The translations under genes were made by a program, and so were the position numbers. A DNA stretch of 64,000 nt from Schistosoma mansoni. Lineage: Eukaryota > Platyhelminthes > Trematoda > Strigeidida > Schistosomatidae. The stretch lies in assembly GCF_000237925.1 (NCBI RefSeq), contig NW_017386011.1, forward strand, positions 496,001-560,000. Reading direction: 5' to 3'. Numbering within the stretch: position 1 is the stretch's first letter; every line of letters starts with the position of its first letter. Shown piece by piece: positions 59,301 through 64,000 of this stretch. The notes below the pieces were generated by a model that saw only the letters and a program-made list of their open reading frames with translations, did no database searches and had not been told where the DNA came from.

Positions 59301-61363
59301 GAAAACCTGGAAGCATTAGATGGCCGTTTCGTCCTATCGTGGGACTTTCAGTAGCAGTGCGCATCCATGATCTCGCCTCGCCAGATTCGAACTCAGGACC
59401 TATTAGTTTTGCACGAGAGCACTTAACCGATAGACCAGTGAGCCGGTATCCAACGGTGTTAATGTCTAACTTCGATAAATCCAAGAAGTTGAGCAACCAT
59501 TTCACCAATTGTCTTCAGTGAGTTGATATCTCCCAAATTAGTCATCATGACAAAGGTGATATTAACTAGACATCAAAATTTTGAAAATGAGAAACAGAAA
59601 TTCACCCTCCCCCAATGTTCTGGTACGGTCGATTGTGAGGAGAATCAGCTCTCCCTCTCTAAATGCTCTTACATGGCCACGTGCATACAACCACCGATTG
59701 GAGAGTTCCACTCACTGCATTCGTATGGCGGAAGTATTGTTTACAAAATTGAAAGGACGAAGAGAGAATGTCCGTATGACATTGTTGACAATGTGGATAC
59801 CAAACAAAACTTTGATGCAGAGTGATTATACCCTGACATTCATAAATCGATTGATAGGTCACATTATTGTGAGACCTATACTTTTAGCACCGAGGGAGCC
59901 TGTCTATATCTCCTTACCGTCTAGATGTAAGTCAAATAGGTCTGTGTTGAAACAAAGGCTCAAATGAGTTCTTGGTAAAACGTACTATGCATTAAAGGGC
60001 ATTATCATTGAATAAACAAGATCCATGCTTTACGAAATACCTAAATTACATGTAAACAATTGCATCACATTTACATGTCTGTGGCTTCACATAAGTAGGG
60101 AAGAGTAGTCGAGAATTACCAGAAAGGGGTCTTTGAACATGTACCAAAATTGTTAAAGAAGCAAATGACTAAATGAGAGCAGATGATAAATATTCATCTT
60201 CCTCTATTGAGAAACACATAATTAAAGTAGACGATAAAATTGATCATAACTCAGAATTGATGGTTGTCGACGTTGTATGAACATTCAAACCCTATTTGTG
60301 TATTCAAAAAAGTTTGTTCGACCCTGTTAATATTGATTTATTATCGAGCGTGATGAGTTTCCCATTGCTTTTGATATTACTTTCTTTAATATCTTTATTT
60401 CCTTTTACCTTTCATTCGTCTGGTTGATCTTTTATATGTATGATCATATTATTCGAAATATATTGCTCTGATATATATTGCATAATTCCGATAATCTTCG
60501 TCCTCTTATTACATTATCCAAACTCGCAAATTGATTAACACTTTCCTTCCTTATTAATGTGATTAGTAAAGGAGGTGTTCTTTTTTTTTTTCACACTCCA
60601 TTCTATATCTGTTTGATCACTGAGTATTGACCAATGTAATGTATGTAAAGTTCATCTCAGTGCTTATCAAATCCTATCAATCAAGTTGCAATCTGACACC
60701 ACGTGAATTATATTGAGATGTAAGGTGGTGGTGGTTAGAGGAAATCGTCAGAAATTCGGGAGCGTCAGTCCAGCCCTTAAGATTACAGGTACATATTGCC
60801 GACGAGTGGCAAATAACACGAAAACTAGGTCAAGTAGTATTTCCTGTCAATTATCTCCAACCACCACTTTACATTTCATTTTACTTTTCTGAATATTGTC
60901 ACTCTGCTATAGTTGATCAACAAACATGAATTTTCGTGTGTGTATGCTTGGTGCGGTATCAGGCGTTTTGAATTAAAGGGAAGTATTGTGCCTATAGATA
61001 CTACTTAACAAGACATTCTGAAGATCTACTGGAGATTTATAATAATTCGGTGATCTAAATCTGTATATCATGAGTACTCCTCGTTTTTAAACGATGTTAA
61101 AGGTCTCTTTATCTTATCGGTTAAATGATGATTCTGCAAAACGTGGTCTTTTCGATCATTATGTTAATAAACACATACCTCTGAATGTGAATTAATGTAC
61201 ATTACTTTATGTTGTGATGTAATCAGATTAGCTGAACGAGCAATATTCACTGCAGTCTCTTGTTTATCACCTGTTAACATCCATACATGCATACCAGCTT
61301 CACGTAATGCGTCAATAGTTTCTGGTACACCATTTTGTAAACGATCTTCTATACCTGTAGCAC
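41118..61363 (-). CDS. ATP10-like P4-ATPase (phospholipid flippase), 3' eight exons; 5' part outside the window
   Basis: Moves phospholipids from the outer to the cytosolic membrane leaflet using ATP. Exons in transcript order: 61363-61179, 59194-58598, 56684-56424, 52362-52162, 49727-49542, 47294-47104, 43942-43164, 41308-41118. All junctions are GT/AG and phases agree, giving 862 residues here. Motifs: [14 protein letters not shown] (P domain), [19 protein letters not shown], the hinge [14 protein letters not shown], then [18 protein letters not shown]. Six membrane helices follow. [14 protein letters not shown]-like [15 protein letters not shown] and ILALLPR point to class V (ATP10A/B/D), which in mammals move phosphatidylcholine or glucosylceramide. 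Odd: a long Asn/His-rich insertion in the second exon and a Thr/His-rich tail. Introns are 1.9-4.1 kb and full of SINEs and LINEs. Confidence 0.93.
41415..41424. repeat. Target-site duplication AAATAATATG, left copy
   Basis: The same 10 bp recur at 41709-41718. Confidence 0.75.
41425..41708 (+). mobile_element. RTE-derived non-autonomous element, 5'-truncated
   Basis: Has the 3' part of the leader (CTCCAGTATCCTGA, CTTCAGGTCAAAGGCTCGGG), the junction CACACAAATCAAATGAGATT and the RTE tail. Flanked by a 10 bp duplication. Lies in the last flippase intron. Confidence 0.8.
42389..42916 (-). mobile_element. RTE-derived non-autonomous element, full span
   Basis: From AGCCCCCAAATGCTCTGG at 42916 to the TTTAAATAAAATAAAATAA tail at 42389. 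Leader and tail match the RTE LINE in RPN1 intron 5. No ORF spans it. Confidence 0.8.
43164..43942 (-). CDS. Flippase exon, C-terminal cytosolic region
   Basis: Completes the Arg of ILALLPR, then [19 protein letters not shown]. Includes a poly-Thr run from an (ACT)n stretch, LEEEE and HHHH, all made by trinucleotide repeats. Donor CAA/GTAAGA at 43163. Confidence 0.88.
43524..43562. repeat. Trinucleotide repeat inside a coding exon
   Basis: (AGT)n on the plus strand, read on the minus strand as Thr codons. A GAT run at about 43465-43481 gives His/Asp-type codons (HHHH). Confidence 0.85.
44095..44440 (+). repeat. Dispersed repeat, inverted copy at 55375-55735
   Basis: Shares long blocks with the reverse complement of 55375-55735 (GTGTGGTCTACTTATATCCA, GATGGTCAGACATAGAATGT, GAATTTAGTGAGATAGTCTG). 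No coding signal. Confidence 0.75.
44500..44680 (+). mobile_element. Penelope-like element fragment (GIY-YIG endonuclease)
   Basis: One frame reads [16 protein letters not shown], then SEHHLT after a stop, like the GIY-YIG endonuclease of Penelope-like elements (usually YxxxCSCxxxYIGxT ... SEHxPxWL). Only this small part is visible. Confidence 0.55.
44755..45500 (-). mobile_element. RTE-like LINE, 5'-truncated
   Basis: C-terminal region ([49 protein letters not shown]) and a full 3' UTR. Closest in the window to the interrupted copy at 2543-4391. At least two frame disruptions. Confidence 0.85.
45680..46125 (+). mobile_element. Old RTE-like LINE 3' end
   Basis: Degenerate C-terminal and 3' UTR sequence, ending GTGATGCGGCAACTTCAACT, GGTTCTACGTTGACAATGAC and CGACTGACAG, parallel to the tails of the other RTE-like copies. 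Confidence 0.55.
46385..46605 (-). mobile_element. Hammerhead SINE family 1, full span
   Basis: Minus order: GCACAAGACAGTGGCTATC, tRNA-like A box (TAGCTAAGTGG) and B box (GGTTCGAGTCC), then the ribozyme and the ACCACCATCCATCTCTGC tail. Lies in the flippase intron between exons 6 and 7 of the listed order. Confidence 0.8.
46426..46460 (-). ncRNA. Hammerhead ribozyme, degenerate
   Basis: ATCCAG, CTGACGA and GAAA are kept and GTGCGTC is present. The first stem II pair is lost (CTCC ... GGAC), and stem I has a mismatch (TCGGAT). Activity is doubtful. Confidence 0.6.
46838..47060 (+). mobile_element. Hammerhead SINE family 2, full span
   Basis: GTTGAAGTTAGACACTAACA, A-box region (CTCAGTGGTCTAAATGTTAA), a weak B box, ribozyme and tail to TTTCAACTATTAAATAAA. 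Confidence 0.8.
46955..47000 (+). ncRNA. Hammerhead-like core with a compensatory stem I change
   Basis: Stem I is GCATTG/CAATGC where other copies have GCACTG/CAGTGC, so both strands changed together. The core reads ATGAGGA in place of CTGAGGA, and stem II is altered. Confidence 0.6.
47104..47294 (-). CDS. Flippase exon, last membrane helices
   Basis: [33 protein letters not shown], then [14 protein letters not shown] and the first two bases of an Arg codon. Matches the end of the ATP10 membrane domain. Confidence 0.92.
47568..47700 (+). mobile_element. Hammerhead SINE family 1, lacking the A box
   Basis: Begins at the B box (CTGGGTTCGAGTCC) and runs through the ribozyme to TTTGCTTACCATGCTTG. 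Confidence 0.75.
47618..47665 (+). ncRNA. Hammerhead ribozyme, type I
   Basis: ATCCAA, CTGACGA, GTCC-CAAATA-GGAC, GAAA, CGCGCGTC, AAACTGGAT. All core positions are kept, with the same extra A at the cleavage side as the 40646 copy. Confidence 0.75.
47701..48030 (+). repeat. Dispersed repeat next to the SINE
   Basis: Blocks shared with 1620-1760 at 47715-47860. Further extent is uncertain. Confidence 0.45.
48031..49000. other. Intron sequence with no feature recognised
   Basis: Flippase intron between 47295 and 49541. AT-rich, with no coding or repeat signature that I can name. Confidence 0.4.
49008..49105 (-). mobile_element. Partial hammerhead SINE, family 2
   Basis: Tail and 3' half of the ribozyme on the minus strand, ending just after GGAGTCCCACAATAGGACGA. 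Immediately followed by a plus-strand unit. Confidence 0.65.
49106..49470 (+). mobile_element. Spacer plus hammerhead SINE family 2 unit
   Basis: The spacer (ACTAGTGACTG ... CTTCGTGGATTGG) is the same as at 55965-56100. Then comes a full unit: GTTGAAGTTAGACATTAACA, A box (TGGCTCAGTGG), B-box-like GGGTTCCGATCTC, ribozyme core (49333-49378) and tail ending CCACAAAAACCCC. The ribozyme has a damaged stem II (GTCC ... GAAT). Confidence 0.8.
49542..49727 (-). CDS. Flippase exon, membrane helix region
   Basis: [40 protein letters not shown] to IITRTM. Phase 0 at both ends. Confidence 0.92.
49815..51420 (+). mobile_element. SR2-like (RTE) LINE, degenerate 5' half
   Basis: Endonuclease traces (LTSGEIVLFSGHEEE; 50754-50942: [30 protein letters not shown]) and the linker before the RT ([20 protein letters not shown], then NRWVEHFEEL-like sequence). 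This matches the order of schistosome SR2/RTE pol. Several frame changes; the RT is absent. Confidence 0.75.
51525..52000 (+). mobile_element. RTE-like LINE 3' end
   Basis: C-terminal codons ([24 protein letters not shown], shifted frames) and the 3' UTR CATTATACTCCTTC-like region ending in ACGTACGTACGTACG and (CTGA)n. Nearly the same as the nested element at 3571-4233. Confidence 0.8.
52162..52362 (-). CDS. Flippase exon, membrane domain with LYRSG
   Basis: 67 residues, [20 protein letters not shown] to [24 protein letters not shown] and LYRSG are class V (ATP10) marks. Confidence 0.93.
52414..52675. mobile_element. Fold-back hammerhead SINE composite, family 2
   Basis: A minus-strand unit (tail, ribozyme 52461-52513, B box AGATTCAAACCCAGG read in reverse, A-box region) joins a plus-strand tail at about 52590. 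The ends are 22 bp inverted repeats with one mismatch (52414-52435 and 52596-52617). The ribozyme has lost the normal GTC (ATC) and several stem I pairs. Confidence 0.7.
53556..53735. mobile_element. Hammerhead SINE family 2 with an inverted tail (fold-back relative)
   Basis: The minus-strand ribozyme and tRNA-like half (GGTTCGAATCTCGTGAGGCG) join the plus-strand tail (TTCAATTGACTCACGCTTGC) at 53664. The junction after CACTTAAC is the same place as in the 52414 composite. Confidence 0.75.
53568..53613 (-). ncRNA. Hammerhead ribozyme, complete type I core
   Basis: GCACTG, CTGAGGA, GTCC-CACAATA-GGAC, GAAA, CGGCCGTC, CAGTGC. Stem I is six perfect pairs, stem II four, and stem III is very short (CGG/CCG), as in the natural schistosome ribozymes that work best as dimers. 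The best-preserved copy in the window. Confidence 0.85.
53969..53981. repeat. Target-site duplication AGTGTCAATAGTT, left copy
   Basis: A perfect 13 bp match to 54503-54515. Confidence 0.92.
53982..54502 (-). mobile_element. RTE-derived non-autonomous element, full span with TSD
   Basis: 521 bp from AGGTGGCCCCCAAATGCC at 54502 to the TTTAAATAAATAAA tail at 53982. It has no ORF of its own. Both ends match the RTE LINE at 30376-33036. Confidence 0.9.
55025..55036. repeat. Target-site duplication ACATCCGTTACT, left copy
   Basis: Repeated exactly at 55309-55320, on the far side of the N gap. Confidence 0.85.
55037..55308 (+). mobile_element. Retroposed element spanning the assembly gap
   Basis: Begins GAGATGGTGGAGAAGATTTG with a Pol III A-box-like TAGCTCAGGTGG, is unresolved at 55084-55283, and ends AATAAACAAAACACCCCCAA. 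A 12 bp target duplication frames it. Its true length is unknown. Confidence 0.7.
55084..55283. other. Assembly gap (N run)
   Basis: 200 N, a placeholder length, inside the retroposed element. Confidence 0.95.
55375..55735 (-). repeat. Dispersed repeat, inverted relative to 44095-44440
   Basis: Reverse complement of the 44095-44440 block. It continues on the other side of the gap-spanning insertion with less certain limits. Confidence 0.75.
55905..56300 (+). mobile_element. Hammerhead SINE family 2: tail, spacer and next unit in tandem order
   Basis: Tail of one unit (ATGAAAATACTGAAATCTCC, CCCCTTCTGAT), a spacer of about 160 bp, then a full unit with B box GGGTTCGAATCTC and ribozyme at 56220-56268. 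The order implies a tandem monomer of roughly 400 bp. Confidence 0.8.
56220..56268 (+). ncRNA. Hammerhead ribozyme, near-complete
   Basis: GCACTG ... CTGAGGA, GTCC-CATAATA-GGAT, GAAA, CGGCCGTC, CAGTGC. A three-base insert lies between stem I and the core, and one stem II pair became G-U. Confidence 0.7.
56424..56684 (-). CDS. Flippase exon with the GDGAND hinge
   Basis: 87 codons. [20 protein letters not shown] binds Mg2+ in the P domain of P-type ATPases; then [25 protein letters not shown] and a membrane helix. Confidence 0.95.
56785..57925 (-). mobile_element. SR2-like (RTE) LINE, 5'-truncated 3' half
   Basis: Minus order: RT pieces ([49 protein letters not shown]), thumb and C-terminus (57552-57118: [20 protein letters not shown], [16 protein letters not shown]), and a tail of (AAGT)n units near 56787-56805. 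The frame shifts at least three times. Confidence 0.85.
58230..58385 (-). mobile_element. Degenerate hammerhead SINE, family 1
   Basis: The reverse strand keeps CATCAACACTAAGATGCAGG, TTTGGACGAAATATGG and the rough order of family 1. The ribozyme core is decayed. Confidence 0.5.
58598..59194 (-). CDS. Flippase exon with Asn/His-rich insertion
   Basis: 199 codons, phase 0 at both ends. The first 17 residues ([17 protein letters not shown]) and the last 46 ([14 protein letters not shown] to CCRSTPGQK) are conserved. In between are about 135 residues rich in Asn, His, Ser and Lys, unlike any other ATP10 I know. Confidence 0.88.
59268..59535 (-). mobile_element. Hammerhead SINE family 2, full span
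   Basis: Minus order: spacer end, GTTAGACATTAACACCGTTG, A and B boxes (GAGTTCGAATCTGG), ribozyme-like core 59313-59360, tail. The core is damaged (CTGAAAG for CTGAGGAG, ATC for GTC). Confidence 0.75.
59600..59815 (+). mobile_element. RTE-derived element, 5' leader part only
   Basis: Starts TCCCCCAATGTTCTGGTACGG and follows the leader to about GAATGTCCGTATGACATTG. The rest is missing. Confidence 0.65.
59816..60720. other. Flippase intron with no feature recognised
   Basis: AT-rich, with no coding or repeat signature that I can name. Confidence 0.4.
60725..60870 (+). mobile_element. Degenerate hammerhead SINE, family 1
   Basis: GGTGGTGGTTAGAGGAAATC, then CCGACGAGTGGCAAATAACA and CGAAAACTAGGTCAAG keep the order of the family 1 ribozyme. 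Stem II is reduced. Confidence 0.5.
61179..61363 (-). CDS. Flippase exon with the TGD motif
   Basis: [20 protein letters not shown], then [20 protein letters not shown] to NSHSE. Begins two bases into a Gly codon, so the previous exon ends in phase 1. Confidence 0.93.
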
Positions 61364-61749
61364 CTAGGAGAGTGTAATTCAAAATAAGAATATAATGTTA
61401 TATAAATTTGGAATGGATGGTTGAATAATACTACAACATTTATGGTGAAAAAACCCACCAAACCAGTTATTATGGTTTTCGATCAGATTTACTCATATTT
61501 ACCGCTTTACATAGTTATGAAGAGTAAGAGGATTAAAGCGAGTGTGAAGCTTTGACCCTAAAAGTCGAATGAATTCAGGCACAGAAAAACACTCGGCCAA
61601 AGTCTCCCAGTCACGGACTGGTGGATTGTCTTCTGCGAATTTACTGGCTGTTGCTGGCCGAGCTATTTAACCATTCAAGTACAATAGCAGATGGTCGTGG
61701 TGGTCCCTGATTGTTATCTCGCGTAGGTACGACGAGTTGCCAGTCAGAG

Positions 61750-62115
61750 CAACAATACCTGGAGACTACATAAGATTATTTGGTATGGACATTGTGGTAG
61801 AATAGATACCACTAAATACACTGTAGAAAATGCAATCGAATCACCACTCTCATAGGATGTTATGCACCAACTGAGCCTTCTAATGAAGATATCAAAAAGA
61901 AACAGTTCTATCAAAAACTTCAACAAATAATTAAAAAAGTAAGAGTAAATAAACACTCTATAGTAATACTAGGCGACTTTTACTGCAAACTAAGTAAAGA
62001 TCTACACATTAACCATCCTAATGTCATAGGAAAAGCCATAAAACTTGAAACGGAAATATCAGCAAACGGCATAACATTAAGTGACTTATACAAAACGATA
62101 AAATCGAAAGTTATG
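61750..62115 (+). mobile_element. LINE endonuclease fragment
   Basis: CYAPTEPSNEDIKKK, VILGDFYCKLSKDLHINHPN and a following ANGITLSDL match the endonuclease of schistosome LINEs. A Gypsy fossil in the other orientation begins at about 62116. Confidence 0.7.
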
Positions 62116-63357
62116 GATACCTTCAGATCTTGTCTTTGCCCATCCACTACTTTAGGCGGCAACATATCGTTGATAGTAGTCCGAATACTTATTCCAAACA
62201 TGACTTCAGCAAGGGACTTCCCACCTGGGACAGTAAGGCTGGGAGTAGTTCCGTAAGCCGTTAAGAATTTCATGATTACCCAACTAGTTGTCCCAGCGTC
62301 CCCCCTTTCATTTGTGCTCTTTTAAAAGTGTCAATAAAGCGTTCTACCCGTGCATTCGATTGGGGATGGTAGGGTGGAGAACGTAGATGTGTCGTTCCAT
62401 TCACACTACAGAAGTGCTTGAATTAGTCCAAAAGAAATTGTGAGCCAATATCTGTCACTAAGGTCTCTGGAACTCCAAAATAACTAAACAAAGTAGACAA
62501 CTGTTTGGTTGTTTCTGAGACTGTACAGGTAGGCATACTATATACTTTTGGCCATTTCCTAGACGCATCCACAATAACTAGAAACATTTTACCTGAGACT
62601 GAACCAGCGAAATCTGCGTGAAACCTCTCCCAGGGTCCAGAACGCTGTGGTTTGCATTTCGGATAGTTTTTAGCAGCTTGCATTCAACGATGAATGGTTG
62701 CAGCATTTGTTTTCGATATATCTGTCCATTAAGGATCAATAGGAGTAACTTCGAGCAAACGATTTGATCTTATTGATCCCATGGTGACCACTGTGAAACG
62801 TCTTGAGAACCTTGTGGCTCAATAATTCTGGAATAACAATTCGATCATCGGACATAATACATGAGTCAACCACCACCGGTGAGTCACGTCGACGAAAGTA
62901 CTGCAGAAGTTCCCCTTCAAAGCGATGGTTGGGCCATTTAGTACAAAGATAACCCCTAACTTTTCTTGATGTCTTGTCAGTTTTAGTGGTTTCTTTGATC
63001 GTTTCGAAGGTGATCGGTAGTCTGTCGGTTGCGGCATTCAATATACGATGAACTTCTTTTTCTGCTTTTATATTTGCTACAAGAGTGCCTTCTGACGTTT
63101 TTGTCTGGGAATCTATTGATATTGATAAAGCATTAGCTTGCCCAAAAGCTGTAGTAGACTGGTACTCGATCTTGATATCGTAGCCCAAAAGTGTTGTTTC
63201 TCACCGTTGTAGTCTGTTTGCTGTATACACCGTAATCCCTTTCTTCGATCCAAATATTACCAACAATGGTTTATTATCTGTTATTAGGGTGAATTGCCGA
63301 CCAAATATCATTTTGTGGAACTTTTTTACGGCAAAAATAATAGATAAGGCTACTTTC
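62116..63357 (-). mobile_element. Gypsy-type LTR retrotransposon fossil (RNase H to integrase)
   Basis: Minus order: RNase H tail (LSIIFAVKKFHKMIFGRQFT), a linker region with HRILNA and DSCIMSDDRIVIP, and integrase (PWERFHADFAGSV, VIVDASRKWPKVY, FGVPETLVTDIGSQF, then GGKSLAEVMFG). Schistosome Gypsy type. Broken in several places and with no LTR seen; of intermediate age. Confidence 0.85.
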
Positions 63358-63490
63358 TCAAGCACTGGACGGCCGTTTCGTCCCGGTATGGGACTCCTCA
63401 GCAGTGAGCACCCACGATCTCATACTCAGAACTCGAACCCAGTACCCACTGAGCCAGCATCCAACGGTGTTAGTGTCTAATTTTTTTAAT
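63358..63490 (-). mobile_element. Hammerhead SINE family 2 beside the Gypsy fossil
   Basis: Minus order: TTAGACACTAACACCGTTGG, GGCTCAGTGGGTACTGGGTT, CGAGTTCTGAG, then the ribozyme. The tRNA-like part is shortened. It interrupts the Gypsy coding signal at 63357. Confidence 0.75.
63361..63408 (-). ncRNA. Hammerhead ribozyme, complete core
   Basis: CACTG, CTGAGGA, GTCC-CATACC-GGGAC, GAAA, CGGCCGTC, CAGTG. Five stem I pairs, stem II with an alternative register, all catalytic positions kept. Confidence 0.75.
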
Positions 63491-64000
63491 AATTCGGATA
63501 CTGATAAACGTCTAACAAATAACCTTTGAAGGTCTTTGCCATTGATAGGAATTTATCTGGACTGAGAAAAGATGATTGAACGTTCAGCAAGTGAAACTCA
63601 ACAGATTGATTTAGATGCTTTTAAGTCATAAATAATATTTTACGTAAAAGCTAACAGGAACCATGATTCATGTTATTTGAATTTCGCGACTGAATATTTA
63701 TGCATCATAACGTTCATGTTCCCAACGAGGTTCGAAATGAGATTCCCAGTGATTGACTCTATAGAGTTTTAAATATGAGTATTAGGTTAATATTTCAGTT
63801 TCAATTAGGATGAAACTGTTTTTTTGGGAATTCAATGCTAGTCATTTGGAATATTAACGAAAATTCAAATCTTCCAACTGATGATCTAAACATGATTTAG
63901 CTATGAACTGTTCATTAAAAATATTTAACCAAATTATTAATGATAAAGCGTTGTGTGGAGATTGGTTCAATTTGTAAGTGGAATTCGTTACAAACTGAAT
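63491..64000. other. No feature recognised
   Basis: AT-rich; presumably flippase intron. No exon seen. Confidence 0.4.

Noticed and set aside
1-64000. CRISPR arrays, operons, ribosome-binding sites, tRNA or rRNA genes
   Set aside because: The window is eukaryotic nuclear DNA. The tRNA-like boxes belong to SINE heads and lack a full cloverleaf with acceptor stem.

Overview
The window looks like a blood-fluke (Schistosoma) nuclear scaffold. It is AT-rich. It has one gene with 32-35 bp introns at its 5' end and kilobase introns at its 3' end, a pattern known from schistosomes. It is crowded with RTE- and CR1-type LINEs, Gypsy-type LTR fossils, a Penelope-type fragment and tRNA-headed SINEs that carry hammerhead ribozymes. 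The species is inferred from these traits, not proven. Two runs of N (40300-40498 and 55084-55283) are assembly gaps.

Layout. 1-5621: gene-free repeat land holding a Gypsy integrase remnant and a LINE nested inside another LINE. 5622-7651 (-): large terminal exon of a PWWP-domain chromatin protein, probably PWWP2-like. 7652-27506: no host gene recognised; holds a solo-type LTR with leader, a nearly full-span CR1-like LINE (11929-15655) and a Gypsy pol fossil (23012-26215) with later insertions in it. 27507-36945 (+): complete seven-exon ribophorin I (RPN1/OST1), the oligosaccharyltransferase subunit, 578 residues, with two antisense RTE copies in its last two introns. 37530-40500: old LINE and SINE debris. 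41118-61363 (-): the last eight exons of an ATP10-like (class V) P4-ATPase lipid flippase; the upstream exons must lie beyond 64000.

The three host genes have unrelated jobs: chromatin reading, N-glycosylation in the ER and phospholipid transport. The most interesting material lies in and just downstream of the flippase gene. There, two SINE families repeat a type I hammerhead core (CTGANGA, stem II, GAAA, short stem III, GTC). At least two copies (53568-53613 and 63361-63408) keep every core element. One copy shows a compensatory change in stem I, and two share a fold-back architecture. A second notable system is a ~520 bp non-autonomous element built from the 5' leader and the 3' tail of the RTE LINE that sits in the RPN1 intron; target-site duplications frame several copies.
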